Below the pieces are notes generated by a model. That model was not told the DNA's origin. It did not search any database and was given only the letters and a program-made list of their open reading frames with translations. A program made the translations under genes and the position numbers. Below, one piece after another: positions 19,431-30,539 of a DNA stretch of 64,000 nt. The DNA is taken from NCBI GenBank assembly GCA_033558025.1, contig JAUCEF010000009.1, positions 620,001-684,000 of the forward strand, read 5' to 3'. Position 1 is the first letter of the stretch. Each line of letters starts with the position of its first letter. Source of the DNA: Phytophthora sp. 'mugwort' (lineage: Eukaryota; Oomycota; Peronosporomycetes; Peronosporales; Peronosporaceae).

Positions 19431-21900
19431 AAAGCCGCAGCCGAACAAAAAGATAACGATTGGTGTGCTGATGCGATCGCTAAGGGGATTGGACCCGACC
19501 GTTGTGATTGAACCTATCATCGGTGGCCATGAAGGCCGCCTTTGGTCATTTCTCATCATTCGAGAAAAAGAAGCAAGGAGACAAAGACGAATGGTGGCAC
19601 GCTGCGAGACTCGCCGATAATCGGAAGCCTTCAAGACTCAGTTGGAAGGCCGAACGACGGCGGAACAACAGCGCTTAGTGTAGGAGCGCCGCGCGTACAT
19701 GGGTGGAGAGAGGGAGACCGACGCAGACTTCGGCACGACCGCGCGTGAAGCTCAAGATGCGGCAGTGGCAGCTGCTGGAGAGGGTCGCGCCGAAGGTAAA
19801 TGCCCGGCCAAGACGAAGAAGAAGACCAAGAGGCAAGCGGAAGCGGATACAGGAAGAGAAGCGAAGAAGGCAAGAGAGGCGAAGGCCGTTGCGCGGGCGA
19901 AGGTTGCCGTCGCCAAACGCAACACGGAGAGGGAGACATGGCGCATGCGAATGATTGGAGAGGAGATTCGCTGGAGCGGAGGCTCGTGCGGAGGCGCTGA
20001 ACGGAATCAGCGAGAGAGAGAAGGGAGCTCGAAGAAGGCGGTAGGGAAACGGAAGGCTCAGCAGAGGGCGTCGCAAGGCAAGAAGAAGAAGAAGACAAGT
20101 ACCCACCTTGTCAACGAGGCAGATGACCGAGATGCAGACGATGAGAGCATTGCGTCGGCAGAAGACACATCATCCGCCGCAGCACGGCCCGTGGCAAGGT
20201 ACTTGTACTTGATCATGATGTATATACAACATGTTACGATTGCGCTAACGTTGTATATTTGTTCATGTATGATATCAGAACTTGGACAGCTGCGTTAGCC
20301 GTCGCTGACACTGCTGCTGCATATGTACAAAACATGTTCCGCTGATCTAATGCTGTATATTATACTATGTATGCTGTTTTACGGATAGAGTATTGCCTGG
20401 TGAAGTGCGCGCCGCAAGAGTCGATGACAGTCTTGCCGCGTCGGAGCCTGAGAACCTTGGGTGTAGTCAACCTGGGTCGAGTGAGTACCAGGCTATGAAT
20501 TCGGGCATGGAAGGAGGTGGCTCGGAGTCTGAAGAGTGGTATACTGAGACACATAGTGTGAAGGAAGAAGAACCGAGTAAAATGCACAGAAGAAGTCGGG
20601 TCGTCGTCCGACAGTGATGGTGATTTGGATGGCACTATTATTCTCGTTCGCGAGAAAGCCAAGGCTGCGCGGAAGATCGCCAAGGGGCACTTGTGGCCGC
20701 AATTGCAAAGCTTCCACGCGACTTGTCACAGACCACGGAGGACTGGAACACGCTGTGACCAGGGAGGAGATGGCCATGCTTGCGCAGGACACTGCTGCAT
20801 TGAAGAAGATGCGTGTGGATTGCTTGAACTTCGGTACGTGTTCAACTATGCCGATGATGTATATACTACCTGTACTCACTCGTGTTATGTTGTATAATGC
20901 ATCTAGATTTTGAAACCTTTCCGGAGAGACCAGAAGCTTATCCTGGTCTTTATCTTGGGTGTCTCCAGGCCATCTGGTCAGGTGCTTCCCCTCGCTGCGA
21001 ACCCTTTGGAGTTGTTTTCCTTTTTCTTACCTAAGCGACTGTGGCGCAGGATTGCAACGGAGAGCAATCGATACTACAACCAGCACCTGATGAACGGATT
21101 GATCGCATGTTCAAAGCACGACGGGGCAAAGGTGAAGGCCAACCAGAGACGACGTGATGCTGGCCGAGACGAAACGACACAAACAGAATCAACCCCAGGA
21201 GATCGTGCATTGCATTGGCTTGTTTTATCGCACGCATGTTGTGCTCTCACACACGGCGACAGGGGGATCATTGGGCGACGACGTCTGTAGGTGCTATACA
21301 CAAAGGTGCTTTTGGGCGATTTATGGGAAAGGCCCGGTTTGGAAGAATCATCCAGAATCTTCACTTCACCGACAGCACGGATGGCAGGGCAGGCACCTTC
21401 CAGGCTCGGTCGGTCATTGACAAGCTCCAGGAGACATTCGCCAACGGATACAACGTCCCTCCCGTTGTGGCATTTGACAAGGCCATGATTACATCCCGCA
21501 GCCGCCCACAACGTGACTCGCCAGTTCATGAAGGACAAGACACACAAAAGGGCACTAAACTGTTCATAACGTGCTGCGCGGAAACTGCGTACTGCCTGCG
21601 GTACGTCACAGTGTTTGCATATTTGATGAGGTGTACGTGCGAGATTGCGAGCTGCATGTTGCGTGTTCATTTTTTTTTATCCCGCGCCTCCACAATCGGG
21701 GTCGCGAGATTGCTTTTGGCTAAGTCCTACATGTTGTATATTAACGCCTGTTGGTATGTGAACATGCTGTATTTGATTTATTGCAGACTGTGGCGCCGGC
21801 GGTATACGAAACTCGCGCCCCATCGCCAACTGCGATACAGGTAGTGACGGATTTGATATGGTCGTCAGGGCGGTACGGCGGCGATCTCGTTGTCCATGTT
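19430..21900 (+). pseudogene. piggyBac-type transposase remnant 1
   Basis: The diagnostic piece is about 21215-21600. It reads GAIHKGAFGRFMGKARFGRI, LHFTDSTDGRAGTFQARSV, then VVAFDKAMITSRSR, and GTKLFITCCAETAYCLR: the N-terminal part and first-Asp region of DDE_Tnp_1_7 (piggyBac) transposases. The first catalytic Asp (VVAFD) is present. Sequence for the second and third Asp is not recognisable downstream, so the gene is truncated. Upstream, 19699-20200 encodes a very basic Lys/Arg/Ala-rich stretch and 20500-20615 an acidic Ser/Glu stretch, plausibly earlier exons. AT-rich segments with GT...AG borders lie at about 20198-20280, 20836-20908 and 21601-21786 and share a TTGTATAT-like motif. The reading frame is broken in several places. 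Confidence 0.6.
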
Positions 21901-21915
21901 CGCGCAAAAGTGTTG

Positions 21916-22024
21916 TGGCGCGGAAACGTTCCAATTCAATACAACAGGGGACCCCCCTTAGGGGACTCAGTGGTGCGGAAACGTTCCTATTTAATACAAC
22001 ACGGGTACACCCCTAGGGGACTCA
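21916..22024 (+). repeat. Tandem duplication, about 55 bp, two copies
   Basis: Copy 1 (21916-21970) and copy 2 (21971-22024) both run GCGGAAACGTTCC, a short AT stretch with AATACAACA, a C-rich core and TAGGGGACTC. They differ at about ten positions. They sit directly beyond the piggyBac remnant, so they may be its subterminal repeats. Confidence 0.6.
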
Positions 22025-23700
22025 AATTGGTGAGAACCGGTTTGAGTTTGAGAATTGCGCCAGGTGTTCTCACATGAGATGCGATTTAAGGGATAGGGTA
22101 AAATGGGCCAATGATCTTCACCTTTTTTAGAATGAGAATCGCTTTTTGACTTTGGACCAGCCCTTATTTACTACCGCATCGGCATGTGCACCATCATATA
22201 CTGTATTGCATGCCCTGGTACGTAAAAAGTAATTCTGCCGTTTTGAAGCTCCTGTAATGCTGTTCGCGGAGTGCTCACAAGAGGCCCGACGTATCGAGCG
22301 AGCAGATGGAGACATCAAAAGGAGAACAGTTCAACAATGGTAGAAGAAATGAGGTCAATTTACACACATATATTCTAAGTAGTGAGTGATAGCTTGATAG
22401 ACATTCAGAGTCTCTATCGACCATTGCTGGGCCAAGTACCATAGCCATGCGAGTGCCCAACGGTCGATCATCGGAAGAAGTGGTATAAGTACATCGCATT
22501 TGGTCGCGCACCAATTCTACACGAGGCCCATGTGACCGTAACCGCGGCTGACATCCCTACACTTTCCGACACATAGATGATTAAAGCAGACAGGACAATA
22601 AACCGGTATTATGCTCAATTTAACTGGTATAATTAGGTTTAGGGATGATGTGCCTCCCGTCCCTGTCAGCTTACATAAGGCACTGAAGCCGCAAGGAAAT
22701 GGTCTCCAGAGGCCTCTAGCCTAAGACATCGTTCTTTGAACATGCACCCGTTTTGAAACGCCGGCTCATGTGGACCGTCCCCGGCAAATCCGTCAATGAA
22801 GGCGGAACGCCAACAAGAAGGGCCACAATTAAGCTTTGCCGGCAAGACCGTTAAACGCTTAATTAGTAGAACTGCATTAACCGATAAGACACTGATAACG
22901 AATGTGTGGCCACCTACAGCCTCCGCGATTGGCCCTTATATAATCTAATAGCGGCCGGCCAGATATGGGTGAATAGACCCCCCCCCCCCGCCCCAGCCAC
23001 AAATGCGGGGGGCTAGACTTGCTGACGGAGACACAACGATCTCAGGCTTCGATCTTTTATAGATACTGTGCAGGCCTCCAGCAACTGACCTGTCGGCGCT
23101 CTACAGCACGACCCCCCCCCCCCCCCTCCGCAGCACCGTACTTCAACGGGCAAGAACACAGCGCTTCGGTCATGAGGTGTCTGTTAGTAAGAATTAGACT
23201 GGTACTACTGATCCCGATAGGGTTGGAGGCAAGACTATGTGCTTGTGTGTGTTTTGTTTGCGTGCTGTGTGCTATGTGCTGTAATGTGTGTGACTAGGTA
23301 CTGATTGCCGTTGTATGCGGTGCACTATGCGCTCTATGAGCACGGGAAGGTTGTTGTATGTGTAAGCATTGTGGCTCTGAGTATGGATATGAATTTAAAT
23401 ACGTAATTATTTTCCTTACACGCGACCTACAGGGGCGGTTATGTCTTGCGTGTCAACAGGTGCAGGATTAGCGATGCATCCAATTGCAAGTTCGCGTGTG
23501 TAGGTCATGATGCGCTCGTTCAAGATGCCAGACTTGTGGAGCGAACGTAGTACCGGCAGGGCAGATCCGGTTCCCTTTGCGTTGGCGCCACGGTCCTTCC
23601 AGAACGCCAGCAGTTCGGAATACGGGCGGAGGTATAGTTGAGGACTTGGTCCGTGTAGTCCCCCCCCCCCCCGTTGTCGTCAAGGATGACGCCTGCGTCG
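22025..23700. other. Intergenic, homopolymer-rich, no recognisable gene
   Basis: Stop-rich in all frames. Holds three poly-C tracts: 22978-22989 (12), 23112-23127 (16) and 23660-23672 (13). The last lies at the 3' end of the Crypton fragment that follows on the minus strand. Confidence 0.4.
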
Positions 23701-23710
23701 ACGAAGGGCT

Positions 23711-24670
23711 TCATGAAGGCAAGGATGTAGCGGGTTTCGACTTCTTCTGGCGATCAGCCGAGTCCCAGTTGTGCGGCACACGCGTGTACCATTTGTACCA
23801 AGCGGATGAAAGGTGTGTAGATGGCGTTTTCCTGCGGCAGGCTTTCGATGCCCGGTCTGACCCTTTTCGTGAATCTTCGACTTCAAGTCTGCTTTGTTTC
23901 TCGTCCGAATCCAACAAACCCGCTAAACGATCGTCAGACATGCAGCTAGGGCTTTGTTCGTGGCGATAAGTTCTTGAATGACAGCAAGAAGGTGATCCAT
24001 TCTTGGGCATGATTGTTGACTTGCGTCTTGTTCTTGTGTTTTCCTTTATCATTCTATGGAGCAGCACTGTCGTGCAGCGCAACCGGCCGTGCTAGGGCGT
24101 CAGCAGGGGGTATTTCCGCAGCTGCCAAGCACCCCTCCACACGCGCGACAATCGGGATGGCTGGGCCAAGCTTTTTTAACTGCGGGAAGTAGCGGACGAG
24201 TTACGAGGTGAGTATGCTCAATACTTTGGTGCTTACATTCGGTCGTTGTTGCTTGGAACCTGAACAAAACAAAATGAATGGGCAAGCCTGCAAACGACCT
24301 AGTCGTTCCTGGCTAGCACGATTCAGCTCCGCAACGTCGAGGATCGTGGGCTACTCGTCCCTCCGTCCGCTCAAGTCACGAGCCGCTTTCCTGTCCTCGC
24401 GAGCCATGTTGGTGTTGTAGGCAAAGGCCTTGTTCGTCTTCATCATATCCGATGCACCGAAGTCGAAGATCCACTGCGCAGCTACGCGGTCGTCACCGCT
24501 CGGGTGCTGAGCACCACCACGGCGGAAGGAATATGAGGTCAACATAGTGGTGGCTCGAGCAGGTTAGCTACGCGCTTGAACACCCTGTTCACGAAATCTT
24601 CCACCTTATCCTCACCCCGCATGGTGTATCCGGCTCCCGGTTTGTTCTTCGCTTAATCTTGTGTGTGTTT
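23711..24670 (-). pseudogene. Crypton-type tyrosine recombinase, C-terminal fragment
   Basis: The minus strand reads VEDFVNRVFKRVANLLEPPL, then after a frameshift LTSYSFRRGGAQHPSGDD, RVAAQWIFDFGASDM, NKAFAYNTNMAREDRKAARD. This is the C-terminal catalytic block of Crypton recombinases as I know it: the HSFRRGGAQH box (here the first His is Tyr) with its Arg, then W, then a Tyr in KAFAY that would be the nucleophile. A basic, stop-containing tail reaches 23711. The matching N-terminal catalytic part is 2.3 kb away at 26.9-27.6 kb on the same strand, so one element has probably been split by an insertion. Inactive: the first box residue is changed and the frame is broken. Confidence 0.6.
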
Positions 24671-24879
24671 TTGTTTGTATGAAGCAGCGGACGGTATGAA
24701 CATTTCTAGACTCGAGCGTGCGCGACAGGACCGACCCCAAGCAACTCCGGGCATGATCGACGGTATCACAACAACTTCATGAGGCACCCAACCGTCGCGA
24801 CGCACGATCACGACGCAAAGATTTCACGAGATCGATGTATTACCTGCATCATTAGTGGGGAACTCGACCTTTTACTGCT

Positions 24880-26253
24880 ATGCAAGACCTCGTACTCCGC
24901 GTGACGTTAGCATCCACAAGTGCTGCTCGGCCGGCCGCCACTGAAGGAGGATTTCAGGTGTTTTACCTCCCTCAGGCCGTCTTCGATATCTTCAGCTGGC
25001 ACTGGAACGTATTCTTAGCGGAGCTTCACCGGGGCGGAACCTTCACCGACGACGGGCTCGGCCCGGGGGGAGTCCGAACGGTACACCTTGCGCACCCAAA
25101 GGATCGCCTGGATGCCCACTTCGGTCAAACCGAACTACAACCCGCTCTCGAACGCGTTCATCTCCAGGTCCTCGCTCACTTCCATGCTGAAACAGTGCCC
25201 CTGGCGTTTCTTGTCGATCCCAGCGATAATGTACACCCCCGGTTCGTCGATGCAGTATGCCACTCCGCAATACCCCGTGGTACTGGTTCTTGCGGAACCG
25301 TTCCAACCTCCCTTCATGTCGAGTCGAAGAAATTGTTCGTGTCCTTCTTCGACAGGCCCCGAATACCCACGACGTCGTACGGCAGCGTGGCCACATACTC
25401 ATCCGTCAATTCTCTCAATCTGGGCATGAAATCCGGCGTCAGCAATTCCACAAGAACCTGGACTGCTCGAGAAACGCAGTTGAAACTCGGGTTCCCCCCA
25501 GCTACAGGTAGGATCATGGGAGGACAAGAAGCGCTGCAACGACTTCGGTTGCTCGCCTGCAGCTTCGCACGCGTCGTTGTAGTCGCACCAGCTATCGATC
25601 AAATTGATCCACTCGGGCGATCCGGCGCAGTCTTCAATAGAGAGCAACTCTGGCGGCTCGTCATAACTGGTCCACTCCACCTAGTAAAAGATCCCATCGC
25701 CAATTATCTTCCGATCAAGCATCGCTTTCACGTCCCAGACCTCGTAGGCGTCTCCGATCTCCATTAAGTCTTCGTCGGTCATCTCTGAGCGCTGTTTCTT
25801 GGCCACCTGTGGATCACGATGTATGCCTCCTCCTGCGACACCTTCGCAAATTGCCTCCAAGGTCTTCGCTCGGCGAGGACGCACTGGCGCCACCACCGCT
25901 GCAGGGGCTTCGGTCATCTCTTCGTCCGGTATCTTAACATTCTGGTTCTCCTCGTCGACTTCCACGACCACCACAGCGCACACTTCGCCAACAGACCCAG
26001 GGGACTGTACTGGCAATGCCGTTGCTTTTTTCAGTTTTCCTTCGAGATTCTTCAAGGTCTTCTCATTCGCTTCGTCGACGACAGCCTGGTGCGCGATTGC
26101 AGCCTTCGACTTCATTGCCGGCTCTGCCTTCGATTCTTCACCACTGGTCTCTTCGGCGCCGTTGCCGCCTTTGACTGCTTCGCCTGGGTCTTCTTGTTCG
26201 CGGATACAGCTGCCTTGAGTTGCTTTGGTGGTGGCGCCGCTTCCCCCGAGCAC
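24880..26253 (-). pseudogene. Chromodomain-like mobile-element ORF, degenerate
   Basis: The open start (MLGGSGATTKATQ) leads into an Ala/Glu/Lys-rich, partly coiled segment (VVDEANEKTLKNLEGKLKKA). A chromodomain-like motif follows: YEVWDVKAMLDRKIIGDGIFY, a TAG stop, then VEWTSYDEP (around 25680). Downstream, broken frames give WINLIDSWCDYNDACEA, LRELTDEYVATLPYDVVGIRGL, YIIAGIDKKRQGHCFSMEVS and LTEVGIQAILWVRKVYRSD, which I cannot assign. Chromodomains in transposons usually tether the integrase to heterochromatin. The piece lies between the two halves of the Crypton, so it is probably the inserting element. At least three frame breaks. Confidence 0.45.
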
Positions 26254-26688
26254 CAGGGGTTATACCGCCTACAGATTCGGCCGACCGAGCCATCAAGTCC
26301 ACCCCGCCATCCTCACCAAAACTGTCAGTGCATAGCTCGCTCAGCTCTATCGAAGATGCGACCAAGTCGTCTTCCGTTTACATCTCGCCGCTATCCCCAC
26401 GGTGCTCGAATATTCCCTCCGGCCCACTCTCACGACGCGTGCCAACTAGGCCACCTGGAGCTTCAGGGGAACGGCTTGACGAGGTAGCGGCCCTGCCTTC
26501 ACACCACACCGATCACCTTCCCCAGCCCCAGCCCCAGGTTGCTTTGACGACTGCATCATACTTAAGTGAATGTCAAAGGTACACCTACGCTCGACTTGGA
26601 AATTTCGTAAATGACGAAAATTTCCCACCGGGCGGCACGCGGAAACGTACCCTACCGACAATCAAGCGCTAAACCAGTTCTTTGGAAA

Positions 26689-26775
26689 GTTTGTCCTGAT
26701 CGGGAATAGAACCCGGGTCACCTCCTTGGAAAGGGGGTGCACTAACCACTGCACCACATACCAGCGTCCCACCAC
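26689..26775 (-). repeat. tRNA-Gly(TCC)-like sequence, probable SINE head
   Basis: The minus strand reads GTGGTGCAGTGGTTAGTGCA (D-arm/A box), TTTCCAA as an anticodon loop with TCC, and a T arm GGGTTCTATTCCC (B box with one change). The anticodon stem has a mismatch and the acceptor ends do not pair, so this is unlikely to be a working tRNA. A tRNA-derived SINE, known in Phytophthora genomes, fits better. I could not delimit its tail. Confidence 0.55.
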
Positions 26776-26909
26776 CGATGTCAACCAGTTTCTTCTGGTT
26801 TGTGCACGTGCGCTTTCTTTTGACAACATCATGGCAGTCGACGACTATCTTGATTTCACTATGATCCATTCGATAATTAGTAATAAAAACGTCATTTCAC
26901 CACAGAAAC

Positions 26910-27650
26910 TTGAAGTGATGCCGGCTCAGCTTCCAACAAGGCGTGGAGCGGGGTACCGGTGTCAAGCGGGACATCATCTTGAGGCGCAAGCTCGAGCAAC
27001 TGGCCAAGCAGCGTTGCACACGGCTCCCTCGAGTGCGTGCAAAAGGCACGTAAAATAAGTCGTTTTGTCCCGGATCAAGGTGAGTCCCTGCTTTCTGATG
27101 TCTTGACCCGCAGCATCCGAATGTAGAATGTTCCGCTCGCTTATATTGATACATGCTGCGTCTGTATGCAGCCTAAGCTCGAAGAGCGCCCGAAACACTG
27201 CCATATCAGACACGTGAGCGCAGCGTCTTGGTAGTCCGCATGTACGCAAGCTGTGCTGTACACACAGCGAAGAAGGACCTGTAAGTCCTCCGTAGTACAA
27301 GGAGAAGACATATTAACTCAAGCCATTTTGTCTCTTTTAAAAATAGTATGTCTAATATCTTGTTTTGTTTTAGCAAGTTTACAAACAGTAGGGACACAAG
27401 CACAGGTATTCATCAAGCAACCAAACGTAACCTTTCTATAATACGACGTTGACGAATTGCGTGCAAGATTTCCTTTATTACATCATTTGGCGGCGAAATA
27501 GTAGCAAACGCGATACATAGTCGCCACCAACCGCTTGCAGGAGTTGTACAGGTGAGTGCTAGCCTGGGCGAATTCCATGCTAACCTTCGCTTCTTCCGGC
27601 ATCCACTTGAATGCACAATCGTTGTGGTGCGCGCCTTCACGAAGTTCACA
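26910..27650 (-). pseudogene. Crypton-type tyrosine recombinase, N-terminal/core fragment
   Basis: The minus strand reads LYNSCKRLVATMYRVCYYFA (about 27540), then CTTEDLQVLLRCVYSTAC, HADYQDAALTCLIWQCFGR, SSSLGCIQTQHVSI, a stop, and FYIRMLRVKTSESRD, REPCATLLGQLLEL. The CLIWQCFGR...L pattern with its Arg corresponds to box A of tyrosine recombinases, and the following RVKTSE to the beta-hairpin Lys region. At least three in-frame stops. Together with 23711-24670 it makes up most of one Crypton recombinase interrupted by about 2.2 kb. Confidence 0.55.
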
Positions 27651-28375
27651 TTCGCGAAACGCGGTTAAGCTCGTGCTTCTCGATCAGCCCTTCCGACTGT
27701 GTGATCTAAGCAAGTGGGTGTGTGTCAATGTCCTCAATTTTGTTTCTTAAAAAATAACTAGTATAAATGCCTAGTTGCCGAAATGCCACATCTATACCAG
27801 AACTATTTGTTAGACATCATATTTGTTTCGGCATATTTTATTATTTGACGCTGGTTCCGACAAATATTTGTCGTAACGTGTCAAAACGGTACGTCTAGCC
27901 CTAATAGTTTTGATGTTCGCAGTAAATTCTCAGTTGGAGTGATGGAATATGCTAATATACGATCCCATTGGGTCTTCCACAATCCTGCAGTTCGGAGAGA
28001 CTGCTGTATTTATCCGTACATACTGTTGCCTGCCATCACTGGTCATATAGCCTAAACCATTTATCTACCAATTAACTTCGCACAAGCTGCTATCTTTATG
28101 AAAATGTTTTTGGGGGAAAAGCTATTTTATCCCTTGGTTATCAAGCGATTTCTCGGTCGGATAAGGATTCGTGTCGCCTCACCTTCGAGTCGTCCCGCTC
28201 CTCTTCGAGGCTTTAGGCGGGTTGAAAACTCTGAGTGGAACGACTCTCAAGCAATATAGACACACTGCATTGCGAAAGTGCTCTTACACAGTCTTGCATT
28301 AAACTGGTTGGCTGGCACACGGCCATGAAGCCACAAGTAAGTAGTTAAGCGACGCAACATTCCAGAATTTCAAGC
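27651..28375. other. AT-rich spacer between Crypton and hAT fossils
   Basis: No recognisable gene; stop-rich in all frames. Could include the Crypton 5' flank and the hAT terminal region. Confidence 0.4.
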
Positions 28376-29719
28376 ATGGGGCGCAAGCGTGGGGGGGGGC
28401 ATTTCCAGGAGTGCCCGAAATGGCTTTTCAAGACGGCTCGAGCGGCATGTGAATACTGCGGGGGGGGGGGGGGGGGCAGTGTCTGCAACTCCCAAGAATA
28501 TGACCAACCATCTTGCCTCGCGTCCCAAGATAACTCAATCGGGCGCTTGGCGGAGTCCCTGGATGACTATAGTGAGTCGGACAGTTTAACTCATCCATTG
28601 TGGAACAGCTCGAGGCGAAGTCGTTTTCCAACTACCGCTCCAGGTGCGTGCAACACTGGATCAGGCATTCGCACGAACGGTCCACAAGCCTGAAACCGAA
28701 TTTTAACTCTTCGCAGTGTCTGCAACTCCCAAGAATATGACCAACCATCTTGCCTCGCGTCCCAAGATAACTCAATCGGGCGCTTGGCGGAGTCCCTGGA
28801 TGACTATAGTGAGTCGGACAGTTTAACTCATCCATTGTGGAACAGCTCGAGGCGAAGTCGTTTTCCAACTACCGCTCCAGGTGCGTGCAACACTGGTATC
28901 AGGCATTCGCACGAACGGTCCACAAGCCTGAAACCGAATTTTAACTCTTCGATCATGCCGAGTACCGACCGTTCTTTGAGATGCTGAATCCAGTGTACTC
29001 GCCACCTCTGTCAGACGAGTTGTCCACTAAACTGTTATCGGACAGCTACCAAGACAGTATAATGTTGATGCAGCATGCGTTGCGTGATGCTCTGGTTCTA
29101 CGGTTGGCGTTGATGGGGCGACCAACATTCTATTTCGCACTATGTCGAATGTCATTGTCCACGACCCCAGCCTATGGTTTGCTGAGTATTCGACGTCGAA
29201 CCTGAAGAAAGAGAGCGCCGTTAAAGTGTTTGGGAAAGTTGATTCGGTGATTTTAAGGTTGAATGAATTCGTGAACGCACCGGGCACACCAGTCACCGAT
29301 CAGAAGAAGTGTGTTTGCTTTTATTTCGGATTCATGCAATCTCATGAGAGCTATACGTGCAAAGCTTGTTTGACCGTGGTACAGTGAGTCTGACTTACGG
29401 TTGCAGAGCTCATTCCCTGAACAACTTCTGCGAGGACACTCGCGAAGTTATCGGCTGTGAAGAATGATTGCGCCGGGTGGTGTACGCGTTAATGGTGACT
29501 AAGAACCAAGGTCTTCTGAACAAGATACTCAGTGAGCTGTGCGGGGAACTGGTTGGTAAGCCGTACGACAGGGTGCTTTACTCAGCTACACGATGGAGCA
29601 GTGTTAACTTCATGTTCCTTCGCCTGAACAAGGTGAAGCGAGCAATTGCTGACATTGTGTCGGCTGTGCTCAATGAGAAAGATGAGCGTCAAAGTAATGC
29701 GAATTCATTGCGTTGGTGA
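28376..29719 (+). pseudogene. hAT-family transposase pseudogene
   Basis: A BED-finger-like start (Cys pair, then SATPKNMTNHLASRPKITQ) is followed by PPLSDELSTKLLSDSYQDSI, VIVHDPSLWFAEYSTSNL, ESAVKVFGKVDSVILRLNEF, the hAT motif GCRAHSLNNFCEDT and YDRVLYSATRWSSVNFMFLR. These blocks correspond to the DUF659-like middle and the CxxH/W region of hAT transposases. The frame shifts at least four times, a 17-base poly-G replaces part of the finger, and a 237-bp tandem duplication repeats its second half. No full catalytic triad is readable. Dead element. Confidence 0.65.
28477..28951 (+). repeat. 237/238-bp tandem duplication inside the hAT fossil
   Basis: Copy 1 (28477-28713) and copy 2 (28714-28951) are identical by eye except for one inserted base (GGATCAGG versus GGTATCAGG). 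Copy 1 is preceded by the 17-base G tract at 28460-28476. Near-identity implies a very recent duplication or an assembly artefact. Confidence 0.85.
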
Positions 29720-29859
29720 CTCGGCTACTCATTGTGGAATTATGTGTTGACGCCGTTCCCCGAAGGTGAGGCACTTGAGTTTTCCAAAAAGAGTTCCTAA
29801 CGCTTATTGTCGGACAAGAATTGTTGTTAAATGTTCGTTTGACATTCTGAAAGTAGGTG

Positions 29860-30537
29860 ACAGTTAATTTTGCGTAGAACTGACCGAAATTCCGACTGAG
29901 CGCGACGTGCTGTTCGCTCCGGGCCTTGCGCAGGTCCGCGACATCGACGCTGGGACGGCCGGTCATCCTCGACTCCGCCATAGCAGTCATGCCGCGACCA
30001 ACTTCGCTCGCGAGAAGGTTGACTCCATTCTGGCGATTAGTGTCGACCTTGCGCTTCTTGATGGCGCCGCCACTGCCGTCCTCGATAGCGCCCCCCCCCA
30101 CATCGCACTTTCATCAACGTCGGCTGGAACGTCGTCGGTGTTGACGATGTCTTCGCTTGCGACGTCGCCGTGGTCGGCAAATCACTCACATAGTATTGAC
30201 GTGTGGGAATGAGGCTTCGTGGTTGTGACTTGACTCCCGTGCGGCCGATCCCCTCCGAGGGCTTCCTGTGCTCACCTTGAGCTTGGCGTACTTGCTCCTG
30301 AGCTGCTTGTCAGTAACAGGCACACCCGATTTCTCGGCCAGCATGGCGCAAAACTTCGCCAATCGACTTTTATTTGGTTGGTTGTTCTGCACCTTAGAAA
30401 GGCGTCGAGCAATACTGGTATTCTCGAAGCGAATGAGCATCAGCACAGAGATCATAGCATCCGTCCACAGTAGCGTGGGACGCGACGGCCCTCAGTCGAC
30501 CACGACGGTACTCTCTTCCACGTTCTCCCGCGCCATT
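29860..30537 (-). pseudogene. Myb/SANT-like DNA-binding protein fossil
   Basis: From the ATG at 30537 the minus strand reads MARENVEESTVVVD, a TGA, then WTDAMISVLMLIRFENTSIA, NQPNKSRLAKFCAMLAEKSG, KQLRSKYAKLKV: a trihelix/Myb-SANT-like domain. Such domains accompany Harbinger and other DNA transposons as DNA-binding partners. Further on there are basic (AIKKRKVDTNRQNG) and C-terminal helical pieces (MTAMAESRMTGR) in broken frames. One early stop and at least one frameshift make it a pseudogene. A nine-base poly-C lies at 30091-30099. Confidence 0.5.
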
Positions 30538-30539
30538 GT

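Noticed and set aside
19699..20298. 199-codon Lys/Arg/Ala-rich frame as an independent gene
   Set aside because: Composition is extreme, the opposite strand is open too, and it ends in an intron-like segment. I treat it as a possible exon of the piggyBac remnant.
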